From Gracilibacillus timonensis (GTDB lineage: Bacteria; Bacillota; Bacilli; Bacillales; Amphibacillaceae): 64,000 bases of DNA. The notes beneath the pieces are model-generated. The model searched no databases and had not been told where the DNA came from. It was given only the letters and a program-made list of their open reading frames with translations. The stretch is from NCBI RefSeq assembly GCF_900086715.1, contig NZ_FLKH01000010.1, positions 1-64,000 of the forward strand, given 5' to 3'. This document shows, in pieces, positions 1-8,375 of this stretch (position 1 is its first letter; each line of letters starts with the position of its first letter). The position numbers and the translations under genes were made by a program.

Positions 1-68
1 TGCTACAACATTGTCTAGGTACCTAGAATGCTTCCTTCTTGCAGTAACAACCATTGTTGTACTCCATC

Positions 69-205
69 TAGCGGAGGGAATATGCGGAGACTCCTGTGGG
101 ACCAGGACGAGCTGAAGATCCACTTGTAAAAGTGCTCTTCTTTTGCAAGTTAGCTGAAGCCGGCCCCACGGAAAGCGCAGCATATTCCCGGAGCGCTCGC
201 TTAGC
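69..205. repeat. Structured intergenic repeat-like element
   Basis: The rest of 1-343 holds no gene I can support. Within it is a nested inverted-repeat element. The outer arms GGGAATATGC (76-85) and GCATATTCCC (180-189) are perfectly complementary. Inside them CCTGTGGG (93-100) can pair with the CCCCACGG block (164-171), and ACTTG-x-AAAAG (122-132) faces CTTTT-x-CAAGT (141-151). From memory, segments with this 'GGAATATGCGGAGACTCCTG' look recur between genes in many Bacillaceae genomes; I cannot check copy number here. A separate 12-bp perfect palindrome CTAGGTACCTAG lies at 15-26. Confidence 0.55.
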
Positions 206-343
206 ACAAAAAAACGGACAAAGTCAACTGCCACATAAGGAGTCTACTTAACATAATCTATCTTATCGGCACCCTTGTTCATTCAAGGTCAAAATCATTC
301 CAAATCCTATTATGCCTAGGATTCTATGCTTTTCTAATCATAC

Positions 344-371
344 AAAAAAGAGGAGAGATCGTTCCTCTCCC
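344..371 (-). terminator. Intrinsic terminator of the sigma-B operon
   Basis: On the minus strand GGAGAG (370-365) pairs with CTCTCC (357-352) around a 7-nt loop, and a run of T follows (A run at 345-350). It lies 20 bp past the rsbX stop codon, where the sigB operon transcript should end. Confidence 0.75.
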
Positions 372-390
372 CCTTTTCTTTATCATTCTT

Positions 391-1020
391 CTACTTTAAA
401 CGTTTGGCAGTGTTGTTTTTTACACTACCTGTATATTTCATTGCAATTAATGTGGTGTCATCATCTAATTTGTGCTGATATAGGCTGTCGTATGTCTCTG
501 TTATACGTTGCACCTCTTTATGTAAGAAATATGGAGTCGTTAACTCTTTAGCGGTAACACCATCCGAGAACATAATAAAAACCATATCCTCTTCCAGATC
601 GTCTGTCATGACTTTAAAAGGTCGATGATAACCACTTAGATAACCTACTTGTGGGATATTCCGCTTTTTAATAGCATCAGCAGTCACCGTCATTAAACCG
701 ATATTCCCAATGGAGGAATAGGTATAACTCCCACTTACAAAATCAAGTTGCAACACTCCTAATACAGCACCTCGTTTTCCTAATAACTTTTGATTACTTT
801 TCTTCATAATCTCATTTACGGAGGCATGTTCATTCGCCTCTATCACATCCATAACGATTTGTGAGGATTCCTGAGCATATTCTCCACTGCCCAAACCATC
901 GGCCAAGGCACAAATAAAACGATCAGGAAATTCTTTATAATAGTAGCTATCGCCACAATAAAAGTTTCCTTGCTTCGGCTTCTGAAAGATAGAAACCTCG
1001 ACATGCTGACCGTAATTCAT
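391..1020 (-). CDS. rsbX: Phosphoserine phosphatase RsbX
   Basis: A PP2C-type phosphatase of 209 aa, the usual RsbX length. In the family it dephosphorylates RsbS and RsbR and so resets the stressosome after stress, a negative feedback on sigma-B. The metal-binding motifs are visible as ALADGLGSGEYAQ near residue 40 and MFSDGVTAKEL near residue 150. It has no sensor or N-terminal regulatory domain, unlike RsbU. Its ATG overlaps the sigB stop codon (TAATG), so the two are probably translationally coupled. It is the last gene of the operon and is followed by an intrinsic terminator. Confidence 0.93.
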   Translation of the reverse strand: MNYGQHVEVSIFQKPKQGNFYCGDSYYYKEFPDRFICALADGLGSGEYAQESSQIVMDVIEANEHASVNEIMKKSNQKLLGKRGAVLGVLQLDFVSGSYTYSSIGNIGLMTVTADAIKKRNIPQVGYLSGYHRPFKVMTDDLEEDMVFIMFSDGVTAKELTTPYFLHKEVQRITETYDSLYQHKLDDDTTLIAMKYTGSVKNNTAKRLK

Positions 1021-1811
1021 TAACGAATGACCCCCATATTTTCAGACTGTAAGGCCTCTCGCAATTTCTTAAGTGACTGACGCTGGATACGAGACACATG
1101 CATTTGAGAGATACCAAGTAGTTCTCCTGTTTCCTTTTGGCTCTTATTCTCAAAGTAGGTGTAAGTCAAAATCTGTTGTTCTCTTTCACTTAAAATAGGC
1201 AGTATTTTTTCTAACAGCAGCTTACGATCGACAGAGTCATAACCAGCTTCGTCATTTCCTACTAAATCAAGGATAGACACTTCACTTCCATCCGAGTCGG
1301 CCTCGATTTTCCGATCTACGGACAGGGCATTATAGCTTTGACTCATTTCCATCGTTTCTAACATTTCTTCTTCCGAAACCTCTAAGTAATCCGCAATTTC
1401 CTTTACCGTTGGAGATTCTTGGTTGGCTGCGGTCAATTCTTCTGTCGCTTTCTTAATTCTTGGCCCTAACTCTTTGATTCTCCTAGGAACATGGACACTC
1501 CATGTCTTATCCCGGATAAATCGTTTAATTTCACCTATAATCGTGGGGATCGCAAACGATTCAAATGATTTACCTACTTCTGGATCATACCTTCTAATCG
1601 CTGCCAGCAACCCTAACATACCGACCTGTTCGAGATCTTCGTAAATGATTTCATTTTTAGCATATTTACGAGCGAGGGATCGAACCAACTTCTGGTAGGT
1701 TAAAACAATCTTCTCTTGAATCTCTTGATTATCAGGATTCTCCTGGAATTCTCGGATCCATTGGTAAATCTCATCCTCACGATTATTGTGTGGTCGAGAT
1801 TTGGTCGTCAT
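1020..1811 (-). CDS. sigB: RNA polymerase sigma factor SigB
   Basis: General stress sigma factor of 263 aa. Region 2 is clear (EDLEQVGMLGLLAAIRRYDP, then the IGEIKRFIRDKTW segment that melts and reads the -10 element). Region 3 follows (VPRRIKELGPRIKKATEEL), and region 4 carries the -35 helix-turn-helix (QKETGELLGISQMHVSRIQR). I place the start at the ATG at 1811 (MTTKSRPHNN) because GAGGTGG stands about seven bases before it; an ATG 21 bp upstream lacks such a site. The gene overlaps rsbW by 29 bp. Free SigB transcribes its own operon from the promoter at 2635-2660. Confidence 0.97.
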   Translation of the reverse strand: MTTKSRPHNNREDEIYQWIREFQENPDNQEIQEKIVLTYQKLVRSLARKYAKNEIIYEDLEQVGMLGLLAAIRRYDPEVGKSFESFAIPTIIGEIKRFIRDKTWSVHVPRRIKELGPRIKKATEELTAANQESPTVKEIADYLEVSEEEMLETMEMSQSYNALSVDRKIEADSDGSEVSILDLVGNDEAGYDSVDRKLLLEKILPILSEREQQILTYTYFENKSQKETGELLGISQMHVSRIQRQSLKKLREALQSENMGVIR

Positions 1812-2256
1812 TAATATCCACCTCATTTTCATGGAGGTATTTAGTCATTAATACAATTACACCATAGTCATTTTTGATTTCTACTTTATCCATTAGTGCC
1901 TCAATTAAGAACAGACCGAAACCTCCTTCACGCAAATCTTCGATCGAAGGAACAGCTTGATGGGGGCCTACGTTTTTTTTCACTTCTTCCATATCAAAGC
2001 TTTCCCCCCGATCAGCTATCATAACCTCTAAACGATCTTTATATAAACCAAACCCTACCGTAATTTCTCCTTGTTCCTCTCCGTACGCATGCTCCGCAGC
2101 ATTGGACATCGCTTCCGATATAGCAACCTTTAGATCCTCGATATCTTCATACCGAAAACCCATGCGATTAGCAATACCGGATGTGGTTAATCTCACTACA
2201 CCTATATACTCTGCCTTTGCCGGAACTTTTAGTTCAATGAAGTCAAACGGTTCCAT
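1783..2256 (-). CDS. rsbW: Anti-sigma-B factor / serine kinase RsbW
   Basis: Bergerat-fold kinase of 157 aa that holds SigB inactive and phosphorylates RsbV. The ATP pocket is visible: N box AISEAMSNAAEHAYG, the D-x-G box IADRGESFD and the glycine-rich GGFGLFLIEALMD. I use the ATG at 2256 (MEPFDFIELK) because GAGGTGGGG precedes it; the longer reading would run back into rsbV without a ribosome site. It sits between rsbV and sigB, giving the usual partner-switching trio RsbV-RsbW-SigB. Confidence 0.96.
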   Translation of the reverse strand: MEPFDFIELKVPAKAEYIGVVRLTTSGIANRMGFRYEDIEDLKVAISEAMSNAAEHAYGEEQGEITVGFGLYKDRLEVMIADRGESFDMEEVKKNVGPHQAVPSIEDLREGGFGLFLIEALMDKVEIKNDYGVIVLMTKYLHENEVDINDDQISTTQ

Positions 2257-2257
2257 T

Positions 2258-2587
2258 TTATTCCCCACCTCGTACTGTTGAGTCAATAGTAATGATGCTG
2301 TCTAGCCCTGTAATATCAAATAAACGGCGAACTCGATCTTGCAAGGATACCAGGCGCAACTCACACTTATGCTCATTTGCTGATTTCAAGGCACTAATAA
2401 ATACCCCTAATCCTGTACTATCCATATAATTCACTTGCGCTAAGTCTACTAACACCGTCATTCCTTCCTTATGCGTCAATGGTAAAATTGTTTCCTTTAA
2501 ATCTGGAGCAGTATAAGCATCAATTTCACCAAATAATTTTAATTCTTGTATTTCACCTTTATCGTGCACTTCCATATTTAAATTCAC
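2258..2587 (-). CDS. rsbV: Anti-anti-sigma factor RsbV
   Basis: STAS-domain protein of 109 aa. Unphosphorylated RsbV binds RsbW and frees SigB; RsbU removes its phosphate. The phosphorylated serine is in YMDSTGLGVF, about residue 57, matching the known site of the family. The start is a GTG at 2587 with AAAGGAGG six bases upstream; the methionine four residues later has no better site. The gene ends one base before the rsbW start. The sigma-B promoter at 2635-2660 lies immediately upstream. Confidence 0.95.
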   Translation of the reverse strand: MNLNMEVHDKGEIQELKLFGEIDAYTAPDLKETILPLTHKEGMTVLVDLAQVNYMDSTGLGVFISALKSANEHKCELRLVSLQDRVRRLFDITGLDSIITIDSTVRGGE

Positions 2588-2634
2588 AAGCAACCTCCTT
2601 TAGTAACACACCACGAACTAGGCTTCTTTCATCA

Positions 2635-2660
2635 TTACCCTTGTACTCCAGTCAGTAAAC
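2635..2660 (-). promoter_or_regulatory. Sigma-B-dependent promoter of rsbV-rsbW-sigB-rsbX
   Basis: Minus strand reads GTTTAC (2660-2655), a 14-bp spacer, then GGGTAA (2640-2635). This matches the sigma-B consensus (GTTTaa, 12-15 bp, GGGtAt) except for small changes in each box. It begins directly after the rsbU stop codon and lies about 50 bp upstream of the rsbV start, the same place as the autoregulatory promoter of B. subtilis. Confidence 0.85.
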
Positions 2661-3665
2661 TTACTTCTTCAAAAAAATCAGTGTAAAATCATCCCTTAAT
2701 TGGAATTCTTGCAATCGCTCAAAATGACGAAATACACTATCCACCGCTTCTTGTGCCGGTAAGTGCATATATTGTCTGATCACCTCAAGCACTTCATTGG
2801 ATTCAATAAAGTTATCACCCAAACGGCATTCCGTGACACCATCTGTTAATAACACCACCATGTCCCCGTCCGACATCTCCACTTCAAATTCTTCATAATT
2901 TGTTTGATCCAGGACACCTAACACAATTCCGTTTCCTTTGATCTCCATAAATTCATCTTTCGCTGCACAATAATAAAAACCTGGCTCATGGCCAGCTGAC
3001 GAATAGGATAATACATTCGTTTCATAATTAAATAATCCATAAAACATCGTAATAAACATACTCGAATCGACATTCCGTTCTACCACTCGATTTAGATTCT
3101 CCAAGGTAATGCTCGGACTGCGCATCGTGTCAGGAAAACTGTCTAGTGAATATTTGATCATAGACATGGCCAATGCTGCCGGAATGCCTTTCCCAATTAC
3201 ATCGGCAATGGCAATTCCAATGTTTTTGGAACCATCTGTAACAAAATGAAAATAATCACCATTCATTCGATGAGCGGGTACACTGACGGCCCCGATTTCT
3301 AGCCCTTCCACATCTGGTACTGTCGTGGACAGCAGTGTTTGTTGCATATTCGCAGCAATCGATATCTCGGATTCCAATTCCACTTGTTTCTCACGCAAAG
3401 ATTGGAATTCTTGATAGGCAAGTCCATAAGAAATCATCGTTTCCAATAGAAAGTTCATTGCCGTATGAATATCTCCAGGCATATCAGGATAAATTTCCTG
3501 TAATGCCTGGATGTGAATATTAACAATCTCTTCCGGAGAAATGTTGTGTTGCATGGATAACTTGCTAAATTGTTCCGCCTGATATAACGATGATTCATCT
3601 TCTGTTTCAATATATTTCTTCAATAAGCTGCGATAATTGCTAAAATTCATTTGATAAGGTTCCAT
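2661..3665 (-). CDS. rsbU: Serine phosphatase RsbU
   Basis: PP2C phosphatase of 334 aa, nearly the B. subtilis length. Energy-independent environmental stress releases RsbT, which binds the N-terminal helical domain (about residues 1-85) and activates the C-terminal phosphatase; RsbU then dephosphorylates RsbV. Metal-binding motifs visible are MNGDYFHFVTDG, IADVIGKGIPAALAMSMIK, LLTDGVTE and RDDFTLIFLKK at the C-terminus. The start has a good GGAGG site upstream. About 100 bp separates it from rsbT. Confidence 0.95.
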   Translation of the reverse strand: MEPYQMNFSNYRSLLKKYIETEDESSLYQAEQFSKLSMQHNISPEEIVNIHIQALQEIYPDMPGDIHTAMNFLLETMISYGLAYQEFQSLREKQVELESEISIAANMQQTLLSTTVPDVEGLEIGAVSVPAHRMNGDYFHFVTDGSKNIGIAIADVIGKGIPAALAMSMIKYSLDSFPDTMRSPSITLENLNRVVERNVDSSMFITMFYGLFNYETNVLSYSSAGHEPGFYYCAAKDEFMEIKGNGIVLGVLDQTNYEEFEVEMSDGDMVVLLTDGVTECRLGDNFIESNEVLEVIRQYMHLPAQEAVDSVFRHFERLQEFQLRDDFTLIFLKK

Positions 3666-3767
3666 TTTATGACCTCCTAACTACTACTATCCTGAACCAC
3701 TGCAAAGTATCTTCACTTTGCTAAACTAGGAGTAAAATGAAAAGACGGAATCTCTTTTTGCGTTATG

Positions 3768-4172
3768 CTAACGAACCCATTTTACAGTAATGATATTCGT
3801 CCCTCTCCCTGGAACAGAGTCGATATCAAAATAATCCATTAGCCGTTTTACACCAGGCAGTCCAGCTCCAAGTCCCCCCGAAGTGGAAAAGCCGTCTTCC
3901 ATTATCTTGCTGACATCTTGTATTCCTGGTCCATCGTCTGTAGCAATTATTTTTAATCCTTTTTTGTTGATGTCTTCTATAATTTCGTAAATAATCTGAC
4001 CTTTCTCAGCATAAAGGTATATATTACGAGCTAACTCTGACACTGCTGTAGCTATTCGTGCTTGATCGACCGTTCCGAATCCAACATCTTTGGCAAGTTC
4101 TCGTCCCATTTGTCTGGCACCAACAATATCCCACTCTTTTCTAATCTGAACATTCGACTTAGTTATCGTCAT
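3768..4172 (-). CDS. rsbT: Serine/threonine kinase RsbT
   Basis: Kinase of the GHKL fold, 134 aa. In the stressosome it phosphorylates RsbS and RsbR, leaves the complex and activates RsbU. The N box is AVSELARNIYLYA, the D-x-G-x-G box ATDDGPGI and the glycine loop GGLGAGLPGVKRLMD. I use the ATG at 4172, which shares a base with the rsbS stop (TGATG), implying coupled translation; a GTG one codon earlier is an alternative start. Confidence 0.94.
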   Translation of the reverse strand: MTITKSNVQIRKEWDIVGARQMGRELAKDVGFGTVDQARIATAVSELARNIYLYAEKGQIIYEIIEDINKKGLKIIATDDGPGIQDVSKIMEDGFSTSGGLGAGLPGVKRLMDYFDIDSVPGRGTNIITVKWVR

Positions 4173-4528
4173 CACTCCTCAAGCTCCTGATGAAGTTTCA
4201 TTAAGCCTTGTTCTAAGTCAAGAGCTGTAGGAACATTTTGTAAATGTATACCTAAATCGATCAGCGTTACTGCAACAGCAGGCTGTATACCGGTTAAAAC
4301 AACTTTCGCTCCCATTAAATCTGACATAGACACAACATCGCCTAATACTTTTGCTATAAAGGAATCAATGATTTCTACAGATGTTAAATCAATTACCACT
4401 CCCGTTGCGCCACTTTTATGTATCCTATTGAGTAAATCTTCTTGAAAATCAATTGCCGTTTGATCGTCCAAGTCTATTTGAATGGATACCAATAGATAAT
4501 TGTGTAACTTTAATATTGGTATTCTCAT
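4172..4528 (-). CDS. rsbS: Stressosome antagonist RsbS
   Basis: Single STAS-domain protein of 118 aa that forms the stressosome core with RsbR and traps RsbT. The phospho-acceptor serine lies in [15 protein letters not shown], about residue 56, next to the STAS strand and helix expected in RsbS. It sits between rsbR (13-bp gap) and rsbT (overlap), the standard R-S-T order. It lacks the globin-like N-terminal domain of RsbR, which tells the two apart. Confidence 0.94.
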   Translation of the reverse strand: MRIPILKLHNYLLVSIQIDLDDQTAIDFQEDLLNRIHKSGATGVVIDLTSVEIIDSFIAKVLGDVVSMSDLMGAKVVLTGIQPAVAVTLIDLGIHLQNVPTALDLEQGLMKLHQELEE

Positions 4529-4541
4529 AGTAGCACCCCCC

Positions 4542-5405
4542 TTATTTCAATGAGTTTAGAATCTTCGTAACATCTTCATTCGAATCTTCTAAGTTAACAA
4601 TTTCCCGATTCGTTTCCTTCAGTGCTGTCGCAAAACCTTTTCTTAACGTGCTTTTAGTTGGAAACTTGGTTAAATCTATCCCTAAATTAACAATGGTCTG
4701 GGCTATCTCCGGACGAATACCTACTAATATACATTTGGATCCAATCAATCGCACTGCCTCTGCTGCTTGAATAATATGATGAGCTACCATTGTATCTACT
4801 ACAGGCACACCAGTAATATCAATTAATACCACCTCTGCATGATGTTTCATCACACCCTCCAGCAAGTTTTCCATAATCGATTTTGCCCTTTCCGTATCTA
4901 TCGTTCCTACCAGTGGCATCACCGTAATGTTATCCATTACTGGAATTAAAGGCGCCGATAATTCTCTTAACGCTAATCTTTGTAAAGATACCGTATGTTC
5001 CCAACTGCCGGAATATTGGTTGACCAACTGATTGATTATCGGCTCCACCCAGTTCTCTACAATATTCAAAATACGAGAGAATTCTTCGGTATCCACCTGT
5101 TCCGACTGGCTCAGTATAAAATCAATCGTTACCCTGCGAAAGGTCTGTAAACCATCCGTGATATAGCTGAGTGGCCAGCCAAGGTTAATCAATCGCTCAG
5201 CAAAATCGTCCATGGCACCCGTATTCCCTTGGCGGTTGATACTAGAAAAAATCACATTAATAAACTCTTGATTCGTCGTGTGATACAAGCTATCTGAGAT
5301 ACTAGTTGTATAATCTGATTCTCGTTTTGCCTTTATCTCCTCCAGCCAATTTTTCGAGATGACGTCACTATTAGATATAACAATCTTTCGTAAAACTTCT
5401 GGCAT
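4542..5405 (-). CDS. rsbRA: Stressosome sensor RsbR (RsbRA type)
   Basis: Protein of 287 aa with an N-terminal non-heme globin-like domain (about 1-145) and a C-terminal STAS domain (about 155-270). The two regulatory threonines are conserved in position: Thr171 in [10 protein letters not shown] and Thr205 in [12 protein letters not shown]. With RsbS it builds the stressosome that captures RsbT. It is the first gene of the operon, with GGAGG upstream of its ATG. A weak sigma-A-like promoter (TAGAAT near 5426-5431, poor -35) lies just upstream. Other RsbR paralogues usually exist elsewhere and are not in this window. Confidence 0.94.
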   Translation of the reverse strand: MPEVLRKIVISNSDVISKNWLEEIKAKRESDYTTSISDSLYHTTNQEFINVIFSSINRQGNTGAMDDFAERLINLGWPLSYITDGLQTFRRVTIDFILSQSEQVDTEEFSRILNIVENWVEPIINQLVNQYSGSWEHTVSLQRLALRELSAPLIPVMDNITVMPLVGTIDTERAKSIMENLLEGVMKHHAEVVLIDITGVPVVDTMVAHHIIQAAEAVRLIGSKCILVGIRPEIAQTIVNLGIDLTKFPTKSTLRKGFATALKETNREIVNLEDSNEDVTKILNSLK

Positions 5406-5989
5406 TTCATAACCTCCATCATGATTCTATATCTCTAATTTTACAACAAAAAATGCATTTTGACGATTGATAGGATAGCAATCCTTCTAATTCCCTATAT
5501 TTCGAGTGTTTTATTTTATTGTTTTCTTCCGTTATTCTACAAAATATGCCGTTTCATGATAGCATTTCGTTTACCCCCAGTGTTTTGTGACGGCATCCCT
5601 CCAAGCTTTTCCAAAAATGACACATCTTCCACCAGCTTAGGTCCCTTTCATTAATCCTCATGAACCATAAAAATTTTGGGAGTATCTATCAGCTATAACA
5701 ATCCTCCCTTTCTATTTTAGATTCACTGCTATCTATTGACCCCCAATAAAATCAAAAGCAGCAGTTGAACTACTTTCATTGTTATAGGCAAAATAAGAAA
5801 CTAAAATTACGGCACGATATGGTTTCTTTAGATTGTTGCTTTCCTGGATGTTTGAATTAATTATCTCTTCTTCTTTTTGTTGCTATGCACATGCTGGACG
5901 TATCAACATACATCAAACACTTGAACTTGTCCATAAGGATCATAAGATATGCTTTATATGAATTACACATGTTGGATAGTACCTAGTAA

Positions 5990-6064
5990 GGGGATCGGCA
6001 AAGCGGTTTCATAAATTCTTTCACTAATGAAACTTCGTTAGTAGAGAATGCCCTTTGCAGCCCC
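5990..6064. other. Foldable 75-bp element of unknown role
   Basis: Three nested complementary pairs: GGGG (5990-5993) with CCCC (6061-6064), GCAAAG (5998-6003) with CTTTGC (6053-6058), and GTTTCAT (6006-6012) with ATGAAAC (6027-6033). The arrangement could be an RNA with a three-part stem or the remnant of a small mobile repeat. There is no T run on either side, so it does not look like a terminator. Confidence 0.4.
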
Positions 6065-6101
6065 TAAAGAATGTTAGCTAGATTATTCGGTCATTATTAA
6101 C

Positions 6102-6122
6102 TGTTAGGTTTATCACCTAACA
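6102..6122. other. Perfect 8-bp inverted repeat
   Basis: TGTTAGGT (6102-6109) and ACCTAACA (6115-6122) flank a 5-base loop. No T run follows on either strand. It could be an operator or a hairpin; its role is unknown. Confidence 0.4.
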
Positions 6123-6171
6123 TGTTCAAAACTTTTCTATTGTTGAACTATTGATAAAGTTGCCTCGAGAT

Positions 6172-6211
6172 AAAAAAAACACCCTTGCCTTTCATCATTT
6201 GAAAGCAAGGG
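6172..6211 (-). terminator. Intrinsic terminator after mazEF
   Basis: CCCTTGC-c-TTTC (6182-6193) pairs with GAAAGCAAGGG (6201-6211), and the minus-strand transcript runs into eight T (A run at 6172-6179). It lies about 20 bp past the mazF stop and separates the toxin operon from rsbR. Confidence 0.85.
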
Positions 6212-6229
6212 CCTCTAGTTGTCGTTGGC

Positions 6230-6580
6230 TTAAAAATCAGTTAGGCCTAAGCTGATTTCTAAACCTTTATCAATTTTTTCCATCATGGTATTGTCTAATT
6301 GTGTAATTTTATCTGTTAATCGTTGTTTATCAATCGTTCTTATTTGTTCCAATAAGATTACGGAATTTCGCTCAAATCCGTATTTTTCTGCGTCAATTTC
6401 TACATGCGTCGGTAGTTTCGCTTTTTGTATTTGAGCCGTGATAGCCGCCACAATCACGGTAGGACTAAAACGGTTTCCAATATCGTTTTGCAAAACTAAT
6501 ACAGGACGTACACCGCCCTGTTCAGATCCCACCACGGGAGAGAGATCGGCGAAATACACGTCGCCTCTTTTAACCTTCAA
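6230..6580 (-). CDS. ndoA: mRNA endoribonuclease toxin EndoA (MazF)
   Basis: Toxin of the MazEF/EndoA family, 116 aa, identical in length to B. subtilis NdoA. It cleaves single-stranded mRNA at short sequence motifs (UACAU in B. subtilis; specificity here is inferred). The family signature is [19 protein letters not shown] at residues 5-23 followed by RPVLVLQND, and it ends with [10 protein letters not shown]. It starts three bases after the antitoxin stop, so the pair is one operon. Its position next to alr upstream and the sigma-B operon downstream is the conserved Bacillus arrangement. Confidence 0.95.
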   Translation of the reverse strand: MKVKRGDVYFADLSPVVGSEQGGVRPVLVLQNDIGNRFSPTVIVAAITAQIQKAKLPTHVEIDAEKYGFERNSVILLEQIRTIDKQRLTDKITQLDNTMMEKIDKGLEISLGLTDF

Positions 6581-6583
6581 TAG

Positions 6584-6865
6584 CTACACCCCGCTCACTA
6601 AGCGCTCTAGGGTGTTTTCTGCCTCCTCTTCCGCTTGAAAAGCTTCCGAAGCAATATTCAAATTGATATGGGCCATCTCCATATAACCTTTTTGCATGGA
6701 TTCTTGAATGTGACGCTTTTTTGTTTCCTGCAAGTAAGTTTTGGTTGCTTGGCAAATAAAATCACTTAAATTACTATTTTCACTCTTCATTAAGCCATCC
6801 ACCTCATTCAGCAGGTTTTTTGGTAATCGTACCGCAACTTCTTTCAGATCTTCAGACAAAACCAT
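6584..6865 (-). CDS. ndoAI: Antitoxin EndoAI (MazE-like)
   Basis: Ribbon-helix-helix antitoxin of 93 aa. The N-terminal DNA-binding part reads EVAVRLPKNLLNEVDGLMK, and the C-terminal acidic helix (FQAEEEAENTLERLVSGV) is the segment that plugs the toxin's RNA groove in this family. It directly precedes ndoA, as expected for a type II pair. GGTGGAGG stands just before the ATG. About 175 bp separates it from alr, room for its own promoter. Confidence 0.92.
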   Translation of the reverse strand: MVLSEDLKEVAVRLPKNLLNEVDGLMKSENSNLSDFICQATKTYLQETKKRHIQESMQKGYMEMAHINLNIASEAFQAEEEAENTLERLVSGV

Positions 6866-7041
6866 CCACCTCCACCGACATAAACATACCTAATTCATTC
6901 AATAATTTTATGATACCATTGAAAAACAGGCATTGCAAAGGGGATTTTCAATTTTTTATTGATTTTTCTACAGATTCTTCAATTGCCAACTATTTATCGA
7001 TTTATTTCGACACTTTTTTCGATTTTGATTGGGTGGTATCC

Positions 7042-8214
7042 TTAGCTAAGGCTGGAATTTACATCCTCGGAAGCAAGACTTTCATGGTTGCGAGCTTCAG
7101 AATAAATTCTTGGAATACGATAACTGATCATACAAGCAATTTCATAATTAATGGTTTCTAAGATATCCGCCCATTCATCCATTTCAACCATTTCTTTCCC
7201 TTGTGTACCAATTAAGGTTACTTGATCGCCCACCTGAGCAGGACGTGGCAGCCGAACCATAAATTGATCCATACAGATACGTCCCACGATCTCACAACGT
7301 TCTCCATTGACTAATACGTCTGCCCCTTGCAAGGCACGCTTGATTCCATCCGCATACCCTAGTGGTACCGTACCTATCCATTCTTTTTCCTCTGCTACAT
7401 AAGTCGCTCCATAGCTAATGGCTGCCCCTGCTTCCACCGTTTTGACGTGAATTAGGCGGCTATGCAAAGATAGGGCAGGCTGCAGATCGATTGGTCTTTC
7501 TGCTTTAACCACAGGCGATGGGTATAAACCATACATGCTAATCCCAAAACGAACATAATCAAACATTTTTTCTGGAAAACGCATGCTTGCTGCGCTATTC
7601 CCGGTATGCACTAATACACTTGACCCCTTCCATTCCCTTTGAAAGACATCCCATAAAACTTGAAACTGCGTTCGTTGTGCTTCAAAGTGTTCCGTACTAA
7701 CCTCATCCGCTGTCGCAAAGTGGGTAAAAACCCCCTCCAGCTCAATACCATCTTGTGCAAGGTATGGCAAAATCTCAACCAGTTCCTCTTCCTCGCGAAT
7801 GCCAATACGGCCCATCCCAGTATCCCATTTCAAATGTACCTTTAGTGGAACAGGTAAGGCATACTGCTGTATTTCCTGCAACCATTCTTTTTGAAAACAT
7901 GTAACCGTGATGTCATCGTTAGCAGCTATTATCGCATCCTCTGGACGAATCCAGCCCATGACAAGGATAGGTGCCGTGATTCCCGCTTCTCTTAAATGTA
8001 AGGCCTCATCCAGCAAAGCTACAGCCAGTCGATCTGCTCCTCCTGCCAAGGCAGCCCTCGCTACTTCCACATCTCCATGCCCATATCCATTCGCTTTAAC
8101 AACGGCATAAATGTTTGTTTTGTCTGGTAATCGATTTTGAAGCTGCTGTATATTATATATAATATGATCCAAATTCACTTCTACCCAAGAATCTCGGTAA
8201 AATTTCTTATTCAT
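7042..8214 (-). CDS. alr: Alanine racemase
   Basis: PLP enzyme of 390 aa converting L-alanine to D-alanine for peptidoglycan. The PLP lysine lies in AVVKANGYGHG (about Lys40). The catalytic tyrosine region is AISYGATY, and the C-terminal barrel shows GRICMDQFMVRL. Length and order match the Bacillus enzyme. It is located between a YdcC-like lipoprotein gene and the EndoA antitoxin gene, as in B. subtilis. The C-terminal 20 or so residues (EARNHESLASEDVNSSLS) are hydrophilic and probably a disordered tail. Confidence 0.96.
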   Translation of the reverse strand: MNKKFYRDSWVEVNLDHIIYNIQQLQNRLPDKTNIYAVVKANGYGHGDVEVARAALAGGADRLAVALLDEALHLREAGITAPILVMGWIRPEDAIIAANDDITVTCFQKEWLQEIQQYALPVPLKVHLKWDTGMGRIGIREEEELVEILPYLAQDGIELEGVFTHFATADEVSTEHFEAQRTQFQVLWDVFQREWKGSSVLVHTGNSAASMRFPEKMFDYVRFGISMYGLYPSPVVKAERPIDLQPALSLHSRLIHVKTVEAGAAISYGATYVAEEKEWIGTVPLGYADGIKRALQGADVLVNGERCEIVGRICMDQFMVRLPRPAQVGDQVTLIGTQGKEMVEMDEWADILETINYEIACMISYRIPRIYSEARNHESLASEDVNSSLS

Positions 8215-8304
8215 TGTATGTCTCCTCTGTTTAAGTTAGCACGTCTTTCATTATAAACCGATTATCTAGCCAGCGCAAAGAAAGGGGAATGAATCATAGT
8301 GTTT

Positions 8305-8345
8305 ATGAAAAAAATAGCTGTTGAGATTATTATTTCCCAACAGCT
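8305..8345 (-). terminator. Intrinsic terminator of the YdcC-like gene
   Basis: AGCTGTTG (8316-8323) and CAACAGCT (8338-8345) form an 8-bp stem, and the minus-strand transcript continues into ATTTTTTT. It follows the lipoprotein gene ending at 8376, so alr probably has its own promoter in 8215-8304. Confidence 0.75.
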
Positions 8346-8375
8346 TCACGACAGATGTATGTTATCAAAGACATG

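Larger units (their letters stand above)
5406..6229. other. Long gene-free gap between mazF and rsbR
   Basis: About 820 bp with no coding sequence I can support; the short reading frames here have no ribosome site and no recognisable protein. In B. subtilis the corresponding gap is short. The gap holds the mazF terminator, a hairpin at 6102-6122 and a larger foldable element at 5990-6064, described separately. I saw no transposase remnant. Confidence 0.6.

Noticed and set aside
6820-7161. 113-codon plus-strand frame between mazE and alr
   Set aside because: It overlaps both real genes in antisense and has no ribosome site.
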